A stretch of DNA of 64,000 nt from contig AP017991.1 in the NCBI GenBank assembly GCA_003609755.1, positions 2,559,501 through 2,623,500 of the forward strand. Reading direction: 5' to 3'. The notes below the pieces were generated by a model, which worked only from the letters and a program-made list of their open reading frames with translations, did no database searches and had not been told where the DNA came from. Below are positions 1-8,180 of the stretch, piece after piece; the stretch's first letter is position 1, and each line of letters begins with the position of its first letter. Position numbers and translations under genes: made by a program. The stretch is from Planktothrix agardhii NIES-204. Its GTDB lineage: Bacteria; Cyanobacteriota; Cyanobacteriia; Cyanobacteriales; Microcoleaceae.

Positions 1-834
1 TTTGTGGGAGGAACTCGTCTACAATTAGAACTGGATTGTTCGGTTCCGAATAATTGTGACGGCCCGATTGATATTGCTCAAGTTCGGGAAGTTTTGGGGA
101 GTCAAGGTTTAGCAAATAGTTCGATTCAACTATTAGATAAAGATTCGGGTAAAAAAGATAAACAAATTGTTTCTATTCGCACGAAAACTTTAAACGTTGA
201 AGAAAGAAGCAATTTACAATCGGCTTTAAGTCAAAAAATTGGAGCATTTGACCCGAAAGGAATTCAAATTGATACCGTTGGCCCCACCGTTGGCCGTCAA
301 ATTTTCATATCGGGATTAACAGCTTTACTGTTGTCTTTTGCCGGAATTACGGTTTATTTAACCTTTCGGTTTAAGTTTGATTATGCCTTTTTTGCCTTTG
401 TTGCTTTATTCCATGATGTTCTAGTTACCGTGGGAATTTTTTCAATTTTAGGCCTAGTTTTAGGCGTGGAAGTTGATAGTTTATTTCTGGTTTCTCTCTT
501 GACAATTGTGGGATTTTCTGTTAATGATACGGTGGTAATTTATGACCGGGTTCGGGAAGTGATTGCCCGAAATCCTGATCTGCATATTAACCAAGTGGTG
601 GATGATGCGGTGGGACAAACTTTAACTCGATCTATTAATACCACTTTAACTACCCTATTGCCCCTAATTTGTATTTTCCTATTTGGCGGTGAAACCCTAA
701 AATATTTTGCCTTAGCTTTATTAGTGGGATTTATTGCTGGAGCTTATTCTAGTATTTTTATTGCTAGTACCATGTTAGCTTGGTGGCGCGATCGCAAATC
801 CGATCCAGTTACCTTAGCTACTGAAAAAGAATAA
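1..834 (+). CDS. secF: Protein translocase subunit SecF (5' end outside window)
   Basis: SecF is the inner (thylakoid/plasma) membrane partner of SecD, using the proton-motive force to assist Sec export. The visible 277 codons begin inside the conserved first periplasmic stretch ([11 protein letters not shown], normally preceded by GIDF), so the GTG at 4 is an internal valine and the gene is cut by the window edge. Several membrane segments follow; the SecF signature [12 protein letters not shown] lies near residues 173-184. The C-terminus is complete and ends in a charged tail after WWRDRKSD. secD is expected just upstream. A short inverted repeat follows the stop. Confidence 0.93.
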   Translation, partial: FVGGTRLQLELDCSVPNNCDGPIDIAQVREVLGSQGLANSSIQLLDKDSGKKDKQIVSIRTKTLNVEERSNLQSALSQKIGAFDPKGIQIDTVGPTVGRQIFISGLTALLLSFAGITVYLTFRFKFDYAFFAFVALFHDVLVTVGIFSILGLVLGVEVDSLFLVSLLTIVGFSVNDTVVIYDRVREVIARNPDLHINQVVDDAVGQTLTRSINTTLTTLLPLICIFLFGGETLKYFALALLVGFIAGAYSSIFIASTMLAWWRDRKSDPVTLATEKE

Positions 835-892
835 ATTGATGATTCTTTTCCCAGTATCATTGTCATGCTATTAATATTAGCTTTAAGAAGGG

Positions 893-951
893 ATAGGGAA
901 TAGAAAATAAGGGATAAAACACTTTACCATTTCCCATTGCCTATTCCCTAT
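893..951. repeat. Inverted repeat between secF and aroH 3' ends
   Basis: The 11-mer ATAGGGAATAG at 893-903 is exactly reversed at 941-951, inside a stretch of 'ccctattcccta' type repeats. The same motif family recurs after cysA (20285-20305) and after the first Uma2 gene (about 29442-29477). It lies between convergent genes and could fold as a bidirectional terminator, but there is no clear T-run. Confidence 0.4.
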
Positions 952-958
952 AGCCTAT

Positions 959-1348
959 TTAAGAAGAATGAATTGGGCTTAAATTCCAGTCGGGACGGAG
1001 GTTTTCTGCACCTCTTAAATAGGGGTGATAAACTTGGGTTTTATCGCTGGATAAGTTAACATGAACTAAGAAGCGAATACATTTTTCTAAACTGCCTGCG
1101 ACGTGCATTTGTTGAACATCTAATAAAGGAACATTGTGCCAAAGAGGACGTTCCCTGGCAATGGCAGCGGGAAAAATTACATCTAAATCTTTAGTAACAG
1201 AAAACGTCATACTAATAATTTCATTAGGATCAAGTTGGTTGCGGGTTTCCAATTCGTCTAATAATTCTATGACCGCTTCTCGAATGGCGGTAACTGAATT
1301 TTCTGAAACCGTCGTTGCGCCACGAATTGCTCGAACTCGCCAGTTCAC
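959..1348 (-). CDS. aroH: Chorismate mutase, AroH class
   Basis: Converts chorismate to prephenate for phenylalanine/tyrosine synthesis. At 129 aa it has the full length of the monofunctional trimeric AroH family. Recognisable segments are the N-terminal VRAIRGATT (Arg equivalent to B. subtilis Arg7), KCIRFLVHV (Arg90 region) and the C-terminal VYHPYLRGAENLRPDW. By eye alignment, the segment VPLLDVQQMHV places Asp and Gln where B. subtilis has Cys75 and Glu78. The start is GTG at 1348, with GGAGG 8 nt upstream. It converges on secF. Confidence 0.92.
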   Translation of the reverse strand: MNWRVRAIRGATTVSENSVTAIREAVIELLDELETRNQLDPNEIISMTFSVTKDLDVIFPAAIARERPLWHNVPLLDVQQMHVAGSLEKCIRFLVHVNLSSDKTQVYHPYLRGAENLRPDWNLSPIHSS

Positions 1349-1483
1349 AAATAGAATCCTCCGCGATTAAAATATTGATTTCTCCCAGTTTAGCAATACC
1401 AGGAGACAAGAAGAAAATTTCAACCCAATTCTTTTTGTTTAAACTGGTCTAGGGTCAAACGGATTAATTTTCGTTTCTATCGG

Positions 1484-2806
1484 TTAATCCCCCATGGCCG
1501 TTGAGAGCAATTCCTGAACATTACTGACGGGAAAAATGGGAATTTGCAGTTGTTCAGCGAGTTCTGCCACGGTCATATCATCGAGAAATATGGCTTCTCC
1601 CTGTTTGAGCATCACTGAGGGTAATAAAATTCCATCTCCTAATATTTTTCCGGTTAATTTTTGTCGTAAATCCTGTCCGGTTAATAAACCAGTTACGGTG
1701 ATTTCTTGACCCCAGTATTGACTAGCTAAGGCAACTAAATTTACCGTTAGTCCTGAAATTTCATTTAAGGATTTTACCAGAGGTTGAAAGGCTTTTTCCA
1801 CCGCATTTCCCACCACCCAAGTAAATTGACGGGGGGTAGAACAAGATTGAATTGGATAGTCTTTTACCGTTTGTTCAAATTCTTTGATAAATTTGCGAAT
1901 CGAACCCACACCATTACCAATTTGAGGATAATCTTGATAATGGGATTCGGGGGGTAATTCTGCCCCGGCAATTAAAAAGAGTTCATCGGCAATCCAAACA
2001 CAGGTTGACCCTAATTCCTGTTGAAATTTTTGTTGTAAATTCTGAACTTGGGTAATAATTTCTTGGGCTTTTTCTGGGGTGACGGGAATTAATTCATCTT
2101 GATTTGGACGAAAGCGAGTTAACCCCACCGGAACCACGGCAACGGAGGCAACGGTGGGGATTCTTCCGCGATGAAATTGGGCTAAATCTAAAATCGTTTT
2201 TTCGAGGTGTTTTCCATCATTAATTCCGGGGCAAACGACGACTTGAGCATGAATTTGTAAGCGATTTTTTTTAAACCATTTGAGTTGATCTAAAATCTGT
2301 CCTGCCCGGTTATTTTTTAATAACTTAATTCTGATCTCTGGTTCGGTGGCATGAACGGAAACGTACAGGGGAGAAAGGCGCATTTGAGCAATTCTATCCC
2401 ATTCTTTTGGCGATAAATTAGTTAAGGTTAAATAGGAACCATAGAGAAAACTCAGGCGATAATCGTCATCTTTTAAATATAGTGTTTCCCGTTTTCCTGG
2501 GGGTTGTTGATCGATAAAACAAAAGGGACAGCGATTATTACATTGAATTAATCTATCAAATAAAGCGGATTGAAATTCTAATCCTAAATTCTGATCATAG
2601 TCTTTTTCTATTTCGATTTTATGGGTTTTTCCTTGGGTATCTAATACTTCTAATTCTAAAAATTCATCGGCACACAAAAATTGATAATCAATTAAATCAC
2701 GGGGTTGTTGTCCGTTGATGGAAATAATGGCATCTCCGGCTTCAAAGCCAATTTCTGCGGCGATGGAATCGGGTAATACGGTGGTAATTTTAGCGGGATT
2801 AATCAT
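1484..2806 (-). CDS. Cyanobacterial PDZ/radical-SAM FeS protein (DUF512 family)
   Basis: A 440-aa protein of the cyanobacteria-specific putative FeS oxidoreductase family with a C-terminal DUF512 region. An N-terminal PDZ-like segment (about 1-60, IGFEAGDAIISINGQ) precedes the radical-SAM-like motif CNNRCPFC (CX3CX2C, about residues 90-97) followed by FIDQQPPGKRETLYLKDDD. The reaction is unknown, so only a redox or radical-SAM role can be inferred. ATG start at 2806 without a clear ribosome site. The AATTACG repeats begin 4 nt upstream of it, so the promoter may lie within or beyond them. Confidence 0.88.
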   Translation of the reverse strand: MINPAKITTVLPDSIAAEIGFEAGDAIISINGQQPRDLIDYQFLCADEFLELEVLDTQGKTHKIEIEKDYDQNLGLEFQSALFDRLIQCNNRCPFCFIDQQPPGKRETLYLKDDDYRLSFLYGSYLTLTNLSPKEWDRIAQMRLSPLYVSVHATEPEIRIKLLKNNRAGQILDQLKWFKKNRLQIHAQVVVCPGINDGKHLEKTILDLAQFHRGRIPTVASVAVVPVGLTRFRPNQDELIPVTPEKAQEIITQVQNLQQKFQQELGSTCVWIADELFLIAGAELPPESHYQDYPQIGNGVGSIRKFIKEFEQTVKDYPIQSCSTPRQFTWVVGNAVEKAFQPLVKSLNEISGLTVNLVALASQYWGQEITVTGLLTGQDLRQKLTGKILGDGILLPSVMLKQGEAIFLDDMTVAELAEQLQIPIFPVSNVQELLSTAMGD

Positions 2807-2810
2807 AGGG

Positions 2811-2866
2811 AATTACGAATTACGAATTACGAATTACGAACAGAAAGACGCGCCGTGGCACGTCTC
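2811..2866. repeat. Heptamer tandem repeat plus palindrome
   Basis: Four tandem copies of AATTACG (2811-2838) are followed by an imperfect palindrome (2845-2866, AGACGCGCC/GGCACGTCT). The heptamer recurs as seven copies at 23172-23220. These are short tandemly repeated sequences typical of cyanobacterial intergenic DNA. Here they fill most of the gap between uppP and the DUF512 gene. Confidence 0.8.
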
Positions 2867-2881
2867 TACGGAATTGTGATT

Positions 2882-3826
2882 CTAAATATTTTTTAATGCA
2901 CCTCCTAATACCGCCGTTAGAATAGCAACTCCAAAGGCGAGACGATACCAAACAAAAATCCAGGTGCTTTTGCTTTGTAAATATCGAATTAACCAAGCAA
3001 TTGATAGATAGGAAAAAATCGTGGCGGAAATTAAACCCACCAAAAGAGGAAAGATTTGTATATTTCCAATGCCATCAACCAACACCGCTTTTAATTCTAC
3101 AATTCCGGCTAAGGTAATGGCTGGTATTCCTAATAAAAACGAAAATCTGGCAGCGGTTGCCCGTTCCAAACCCAAGAATAATCCGGCGGTAATGGTAGAA
3201 CCCGAACGAGATACCCCGGGAATTAAGGCTAAGGTTTGTGCTAATCCCATTAATATTCCATCTCGCGGTGTTAGATGTTCAAAATTGCGCTTTCTGGTGC
3301 CTATTTTTTCTGCTAATCCTAATAAAAATGCCATCACAATAGAAGCAGTAGCAATCACTTCCATACTCCGCAGGGGAGAGTTATCATAATCGGGAATAAA
3401 GATTTTAATTAAAAGTCCAAAAAACACAATTGGAATTGTACCCAAACCAATGCCCAAAGCTAAACGAAAGTCTACGGAATCATAATCTTTTTTTTGAATT
3501 GCTCGCCATGAGCCTGTAACAACTTGAGTTAAATCTTGCCAAAAAAACCAAACCACCGCCGCAATACTGCCTAACTGAATAATCGCCGTAAATTCAATAC
3601 CCGGATCTCCCCAACCTAAGATCACGGGAATTACTTTTAAATGGGCGGTACTGCTAATGGGTAAAAATTCCGTTAATCCTTGAATTAATCCCAAAAAAAA
3701 CGCCTGTAAGATATTGATTTGGGTGGCTACTTCTGGAACGGGTGGAGCTTGAATTAGGAGATTGTTTATGGCTAAGTTACGGAATAAATCAGTCAAATAC
3801 TCAGAGGAATCAATTATGCTCAACAT
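2882..3826 (-). CDS. uppP: Undecaprenyl-diphosphatase
   Basis: An integral membrane phosphatase that regenerates the undecaprenyl phosphate carrier for peptidoglycan and exopolysaccharide synthesis. Both family signatures are present: GLTEFLPISSTAHL (residues 50-63, with the catalytic Glu and Ser) and PGVSRSGST (about 204-212). Multiple hydrophobic segments follow. At 314 aa it is longer than the E. coli protein because of a 35-40 residue N-terminal extension before ILQAFFLGLIQG. A downstream start is possible. tsaB and the kinase lie upstream on the same strand. Confidence 0.93.
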   Translation of the reverse strand: MLSIIDSSEYLTDLFRNLAINNLLIQAPPVPEVATQINILQAFFLGLIQGLTEFLPISSTAHLKVIPVILGWGDPGIEFTAIIQLGSIAAVVWFFWQDLTQVVTGSWRAIQKKDYDSVDFRLALGIGLGTIPIVFFGLLIKIFIPDYDNSPLRSMEVIATASIVMAFLLGLAEKIGTRKRNFEHLTPRDGILMGLAQTLALIPGVSRSGSTITAGLFLGLERATAARFSFLLGIPAITLAGIVELKAVLVDGIGNIQIFPLLVGLISATIFSYLSIAWLIRYLQSKSTWIFVWYRLAFGVAILTAVLGGALKNI

Positions 3827-3847
3827 GACATTTTTCCAGAATTTTTT

Positions 3848-4510
3848 TTAGAGGTCTACGGGATGTTGTCCGTAATAGGGTAGAGCTTCTGACCAATGGG
3901 GTTGTTTTCCTGATTTCCAATCTAAATACCCTAATTCTAGTAATTGGATTGCAGTTTCTCCTAACCCTGATTCTATCTGCACCCGATGATAGGAATTGTC
4001 ATAAGAGGCTAAGGTTTGTTCCCACTGTTTAGGGGACATAACCTGATCGGTTAATAGGGGAACTAAACCAGAATCGTTTTCTCTATTTTTACCATAAATT
4101 GCTACAAAAAGTTGACCTCTTTGCGCCCGCATTTCTAAGGCAATGACTGAATGTTTATCTTGATTTTGTATCAAGTTAAGCTGTTCTTTTTGAGCGATCG
4201 CTGCTAAACTAGAAATCGCAAAAACTGGAATTTTCAACTGTTGGGCTAGGGTGCGGGCCGTAACTACCCCAATCCGAGTTCCGGTAAAACTTCCTGGCCC
4301 TTTAGCCACCGCAATCCATCCCAAATCTAACCAAGTTTGAGGCTGAATAAACTCTAACAAATACTGGTGTAGTTGGGTAGATAAATCCCGTCCTAACCCC
4401 CAGGATTGACAGCGTTTAACATCCTTAAAATTACTGATGGCTAATCCCAAATCAGGACTACTGGTATGGATAGCTAAACCGTAACTGGGTTGGGAGGAAA
4501 TAGATGGCAC
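3848..4510 (-). CDS. tsaB: tRNA threonylcarbamoyladenosine biosynthesis protein TsaB
   Basis: TsaB is the scaffold partner of TsaD/TsaE in making t6A37 on ANN-decoding tRNAs. The 220-aa sequence has the ASKHA-like start (YGLAIHTSSPDLGLAI) and the family motif VAKGPGSFTGTRIGV (about residues 68-82). The start is GTG at 4510 and no good ribosome site is seen. It lies 16 nt downstream of the kinase stop and 21 nt upstream of uppP, so the three genes may be co-transcribed. Confidence 0.9.
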   Translation of the reverse strand: MPSISSQPSYGLAIHTSSPDLGLAISNFKDVKRCQSWGLGRDLSTQLHQYLLEFIQPQTWLDLGWIAVAKGPGSFTGTRIGVVTARTLAQQLKIPVFAISSLAAIAQKEQLNLIQNQDKHSVIALEMRAQRGQLFVAIYGKNRENDSGLVPLLTDQVMSPKQWEQTLASYDNSYHRVQIESGLGETAIQLLELGYLDWKSGKQPHWSEALPYYGQHPVDL

Positions 4511-4526
4511 GTTGTTTAAACTTAGG

Positions 4527-6260
4527 TTAAGAGGAATGACGGGAAAAGAAAATAGGCATGGACATAAATAAGCCCGCTAAGATTATACCAAAAGATCCGT
4601 GCACCCAAATTCTTAAGTCTAACCGACCAAACACTAAAAACAAAGTAGTGATCGTAATAAATAGTTGATTGAGATTCAGGGGATGGGTACGATTAACCTG
4701 ATATTTAACCCACCAAAATCCTGCCGCAATTAATAACGAAATGATAGGTTTTAAGATAATAATTTTATCGGTAAAAATAAAAACAATCATTGCCATCATT
4801 AAGGTATCCATCCAAAATTCTCGCCTTTGAATTTGGTCAATCCAAAATAAGGGAGATTTGAGTTGGGATAATTTATATTTAAACAGTGCAATATTATTTT
4901 TAAATCTAATAACTTTATTCTGAAACTTAGTTTTTTTGTCTACTTTTAACCAAAATTCCCATTCAGGAATACCACGATTATTGACTCGTCCCAAAAGTTT
5001 AACTTTCTCAATATTATTTAGTTGAAAATTAGTCAATTCATAACCAATAATAGGGACTAATTTTTGATAATCAATCTCTTTATATTGATCTCTATTTAAA
5101 ACAATTGTTAACTGATTAATCTGGGTTTTATTCACCTGTACTTGAACAATTCCATCGGGTTCTAAACGCTTTTTAATTGCCTCTTGAATTTGAGTGATTT
5201 TATCAATAAATTTTGCTGAAGGAATTTCGGCTATTTCAGGGGTTTTATCAACAGGAATCGCAGGAGAAGGGTTAATTAATTCCGGCTGTTCTAATAAAGG
5301 TTTAAACCCAATTTCAGGATTAATTGTTAATCCGGGCATCGGCTGCACATAATCTGGTTTGGGATTAATTTGTTGTAATATTGCTGCCGCCGAATGGTAA
5401 CGGTGACGGGTTGCACCGTGCAACATTTTATCTAAAATAGAACCTAATTGATCACTAACCGGAGTTTTCAAATAATCTCGCCAAACCCAATTTCCTTCCG
5501 CACTATCAAACAAATCAAAGGGCGGAACATCTGTCAGTAAATGAATACAAGTCACTCCTAAACTATATAAATCACTGGCAAAAACCGCTTTTCCCATTAA
5601 TTGTTCGGGGGCGGTATAGGCGGCACTGCCAATTACAGTTCCAGTTTTTGGCAACATTCCCCCTGTGACTAATTTAGCTGCCCCAAAATCGACTAAAACT
5701 AGATTTCCAGTAGTTTTTTTAATATTAAATCGACGAATAATATTTTCAGGTTTAATATCTCTATGAATAACTTTATGCTCTTGAATAAACTGTAAAACTG
5801 GCAATAAATTCTTTAAAATAATCATAATTTTTTCTTGATCAAAGGCTCCTTTTTCTTGCAACTCCTGAGCTAAATTTTTACCTTCTATAAACTCTTGAAC
5901 TAAATATTGATAGCCTTCTTGTTGAAAATAACCTAAACCCTGGGGAATTTGGGGATGCTGTCCCAAGGTTTGTAATCGTTCGGCTTCCTGTTGAAATAGT
6001 TCTGTAGATTTTGCCGTATTTCTACTTTGGGGGAAAAATTGCTTAATTACACAATCGAAGGTTCCGGTTTGACTCTGATCAACCGCTAAAAATGTCCGAC
6101 CAAATCCCCCCTGTCCAATTAATTTTATCCCTCGATAAATAACCGATTCACCCTGATCAGACACAGAATTAAGTAACAATTTAGATCCACAATCCTGACA
6201 AAATTTGCCATCATCAGAATTCTGTGGATTAGAACAATTGGGATTAAAACAATAACTCAT
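4527..6260 (-). CDS. Membrane-anchored Ser/Thr protein kinase with zinc-ribbon N-terminus
   Basis: A Hanks-type kinase of 577 aa. Four cysteines (C4, C9, C21, C24) form a short zinc-ribbon-like N-terminus common in cyanobacterial kinases. The catalytic domain has GQGGFG (49-54), Lys73, HRDIKPEN (166-173), DFGAAK (191-196) and TAPEQ (216-220), so it looks active. A linker rich in Pro/Ile (about 295-345) leads to an unassigned 90-residue domain, then hydrophobic segments near 485-515 and 540-572 that would anchor it in a membrane. Substrates cannot be predicted. The tsaB/uppP genes follow closely. Confidence 0.9.
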   Translation of the reverse strand: MSYCFNPNCSNPQNSDDGKFCQDCGSKLLLNSVSDQGESVIYRGIKLIGQGGFGRTFLAVDQSQTGTFDCVIKQFFPQSRNTAKSTELFQQEAERLQTLGQHPQIPQGLGYFQQEGYQYLVQEFIEGKNLAQELQEKGAFDQEKIMIILKNLLPVLQFIQEHKVIHRDIKPENIIRRFNIKKTTGNLVLVDFGAAKLVTGGMLPKTGTVIGSAAYTAPEQLMGKAVFASDLYSLGVTCIHLLTDVPPFDLFDSAEGNWVWRDYLKTPVSDQLGSILDKMLHGATRHRYHSAAAILQQINPKPDYVQPMPGLTINPEIGFKPLLEQPELINPSPAIPVDKTPEIAEIPSAKFIDKITQIQEAIKKRLEPDGIVQVQVNKTQINQLTIVLNRDQYKEIDYQKLVPIIGYELTNFQLNNIEKVKLLGRVNNRGIPEWEFWLKVDKKTKFQNKVIRFKNNIALFKYKLSQLKSPLFWIDQIQRREFWMDTLMMAMIVFIFTDKIIILKPIISLLIAAGFWWVKYQVNRTHPLNLNQLFITITTLFLVFGRLDLRIWVHGSFGIILAGLFMSMPIFFSRHSS

Positions 6261-6316
6261 TTACTTTACATGAAAGTTTGACTTGATTTGAAAACCCCTG
6301 TTTTTTACCGAGGTTA

Positions 6317-6393
6317 GATCCCCCTAAATCCCCCTTAATAAGGGGGACTTTGATCTCTAATTCCCCCCTTTTTAAGGGGGGCTAGGGGGGATC
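6317..6393. repeat. G/C-run palindromic repeat upstream of kinase
   Basis: A 77-nt element bounded by GATCCCCCTA and CTAGGGGGGATC, with two inner hairpins (CCCCCTTAATAAGGGGG and CCCCCCTTTTTAAGGGGGG). It sits between ycf34 and the kinase gene. It is related in layout to the CCCCCCGTGCACGGGGGG elements at 10560, 12913, 62863 and 63488. Confidence 0.75.
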
Positions 6394-6402
6394 AAAGACT
6401 GA

Positions 6403-6654
6403 TTAAGTCGGAATTAATTCCCCAGGTCTTAATTTCGCCCATTTACCATTTTCTGCTGTAAAACTCAGACATCCGACTACATCCCATTCTATTTCAATAT
6501 CCTGTTGATTTGGGGTACGAATATTGACGTTAATGGTGGGTTCGGTCGGTTCAAAGCTGGGATTTTCAGTCAAATGACGTTCTTGATGCTGGATTTCTAC
6601 TGCGTGGTAGGTGGTGCAGTCATCAACATAATAACAATTCACACAAATACACAT
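6403..6654 (-). CDS. ycf34: Ycf34 family Fe-S protein
   Basis: An 83-aa protein starting MCICVNCYYVDDCTTYHAVE, the hallmark of Ycf34. This is a small protein conserved in cyanobacteria and some plastids, reported to bind an Fe-S cluster and influence photosynthetic electron transport. Four cysteines lie in the first 13 residues. I place the start at the ATG at 6654 because GAGGAG lies 8 nt upstream; the longer frame from 6690 adds a non-conserved 12 residues. Divergent from the CCA-adding enzyme gene. Confidence 0.88.
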   Translation of the reverse strand: MCICVNCYYVDDCTTYHAVEIQHQERHLTENPSFEPTEPTINVNIRTPNQQDIEIEWDVVGCLSFTAENGKWAKLRPGELIPT

Positions 6655-6766
6655 AATTTTCTCCTCTGTATTTGTCCAGGGCGGAAACAATTGCCCATCC
6701 CTTTGATGTTAATTTAACTTAGGTAGCCTGAAACTGGCTGGATTATGAACGTTGATTTTTATTGCT

Positions 6767-8011
6767 ATGTCTGAAGCTTTACCTGATGTCTTCTCTCCCG
6801 CCCGTTGGCCGTTTGAACTGAGTCAGTTACCCCAACCCGCTTATTTAGTCGGGGGTGCTGTGCGAGATGGGTTAGTCGGTCGCACCGTGACGGATTTGGA
6901 TTTGGATTTTGTCCTGTTACAAGATGCGGTTCAAACAGCACGAACCCTTGCTAAATATTATGGCGCTGGTTTTGTGTTATTGGATGCGGAACGGCAAATT
7001 GCGCGGGTTGTCTTTAAAAACATAACAGTTGACTTTGCTCAAGCTGAAGGCAATAGTTTAGAACAGGATTTACGTCGCCGGGATTTTACGGTCAATGCGA
7101 TCGCTTTTGATCCATTTACAAAAACCTTTATTGATCCTAACAAGGGTCAAGAAGATTTACAACGGCGTTTAATTAAAATGATTTCTCCTGACAATTTGCA
7201 AGATGATCCCTTACGATTATTAAGGGGATATCGTCAAGCGGCTCAATTAGGATTTGAAATTGAGGCTGAAACCAAGGCTGCAATTCAAGTATTTTCCCCG
7301 TTGTTAAGTCAAGTTGCAGTTGAGCGCATTCGCACGGAATTAGTCTATTTATTCAATACTCCTAACGCCACAGACCGGATACAACAAGCCTGGGAAATAG
7401 GTTTGATTTCTCCTTGGTTTAAGAGTGCAAATCAACAGTTTCAGCAATTATTACAGATGGATTTATCGGCGAAAAAATTAGGAAAAATTTATCCCCAATT
7501 ATCCCAGGAATTATCCCAAGGATTACGGAAAAATTTAAAAATATCGCTTTTGGGAATAGCAAAATTAAGTTTTTTATGCAATCAGAATCCGACTCTAGCT
7601 GAAGCGGAATTATTAAAGTTGAAGTTTAGTAAAATAGAATTAAAAAGTGTTTTAGCAATTCTCAAGGGTCGATCACAAATCAATCTGTTAAAAACCAGAG
7701 ATTTATCTTTAAGAGAACAATATTTTTTATTCCAAGGGTTAGGACTCTTATTTCCAGCTTTAATAGTGAAAGCAATGGCGGCTGGGTTTTCCCTTGAAAC
7801 TTTTTCTCCTTTAATTAATCGTTATCTCAATTCTGATGATCCCGTCGCCCATCCGCAATTATTATTAACCGGGAATGAATTAATGGAAGCATTAAACTTA
7901 CGTCCGAGTCCTAAAATTGGAGAACTTTTATTAGAAATTCAGTTAGGACAAATTGAAGGAAAAGTCACAACGATTGAAGAAGCGATCGCTTTTGCTCAAC
8001 AATTATTATAA
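6767..8011 (+). CDS. CCA tRNA nucleotidyltransferase / poly(A) polymerase family
   Basis: A class II nucleotidyltransferase of 414 aa that adds or repairs the 3' CCA of tRNA; cyanobacteria may split A- and CC-adding activities among paralogues. Visible motifs are the head-domain YLVGGAVRDGLVGR with the metal-binding DLDLDF, then RRDFTVNAIAFD and DPLRLLRGYRQAAQLGF. ATG at 6767 is chosen over the in-frame TTG at 6752. A tiny frame starts 1 nt after its stop. Confidence 0.9.
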   Translation: MSEALPDVFSPARWPFELSQLPQPAYLVGGAVRDGLVGRTVTDLDLDFVLLQDAVQTARTLAKYYGAGFVLLDAERQIARVVFKNITVDFAQAEGNSLEQDLRRRDFTVNAIAFDPFTKTFIDPNKGQEDLQRRLIKMISPDNLQDDPLRLLRGYRQAAQLGFEIEAETKAAIQVFSPLLSQVAVERIRTELVYLFNTPNATDRIQQAWEIGLISPWFKSANQQFQQLLQMDLSAKKLGKIYPQLSQELSQGLRKNLKISLLGIAKLSFLCNQNPTLAEAELLKLKFSKIELKSVLAILKGRSQINLLKTRDLSLREQYFLFQGLGLLFPALIVKAMAAGFSLETFSPLINRYLNSDDPVAHPQLLLTGNELMEALNLRPSPKIGELLLEIQLGQIEGKVTTIEEAIAFAQQLL

Positions 8012-8012
8012 G

Positions 8013-8180
8013 ATGGCATCGGACTTTTTCCCCCGTCCTGCTAATCCCCCCACTACGAATAAACTAAATAGTCCAAACCAGCCGAATTTCATGCAATATT
8101 TCACTCAAATAAATCAACCCGAATTCAACAACTTTTTTAATAATCCCGATAATAATGGGTTTCCTGTTTATCCCCGTTAG
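8013..8180 (+). CDS. Small Asn/Pro-rich ORF after the CCA enzyme
   Basis: A 55-codon frame begins at ATG 8013, directly after the CCA-enzyme stop, and would be translationally coupled. The product is rich in Asn, Pro and Phe (PRPANPPTTNKLNSP) with no membrane segment or known motif. Its last 44 nt overlap the 3' end of the convergent wzc-like gene. I do not recognise it and it may not be real. Confidence 0.3.
   Translation: MASDFFPRPANPPTTNKLNSPNQPNFMQYFTQINQPEFNNFFNNPDNNGFPVYPR

Noticed and set aside
1134-1370. + strand frame opposite aroH
   Set aside because: Shadow of the well-conserved AroH coding sequence.
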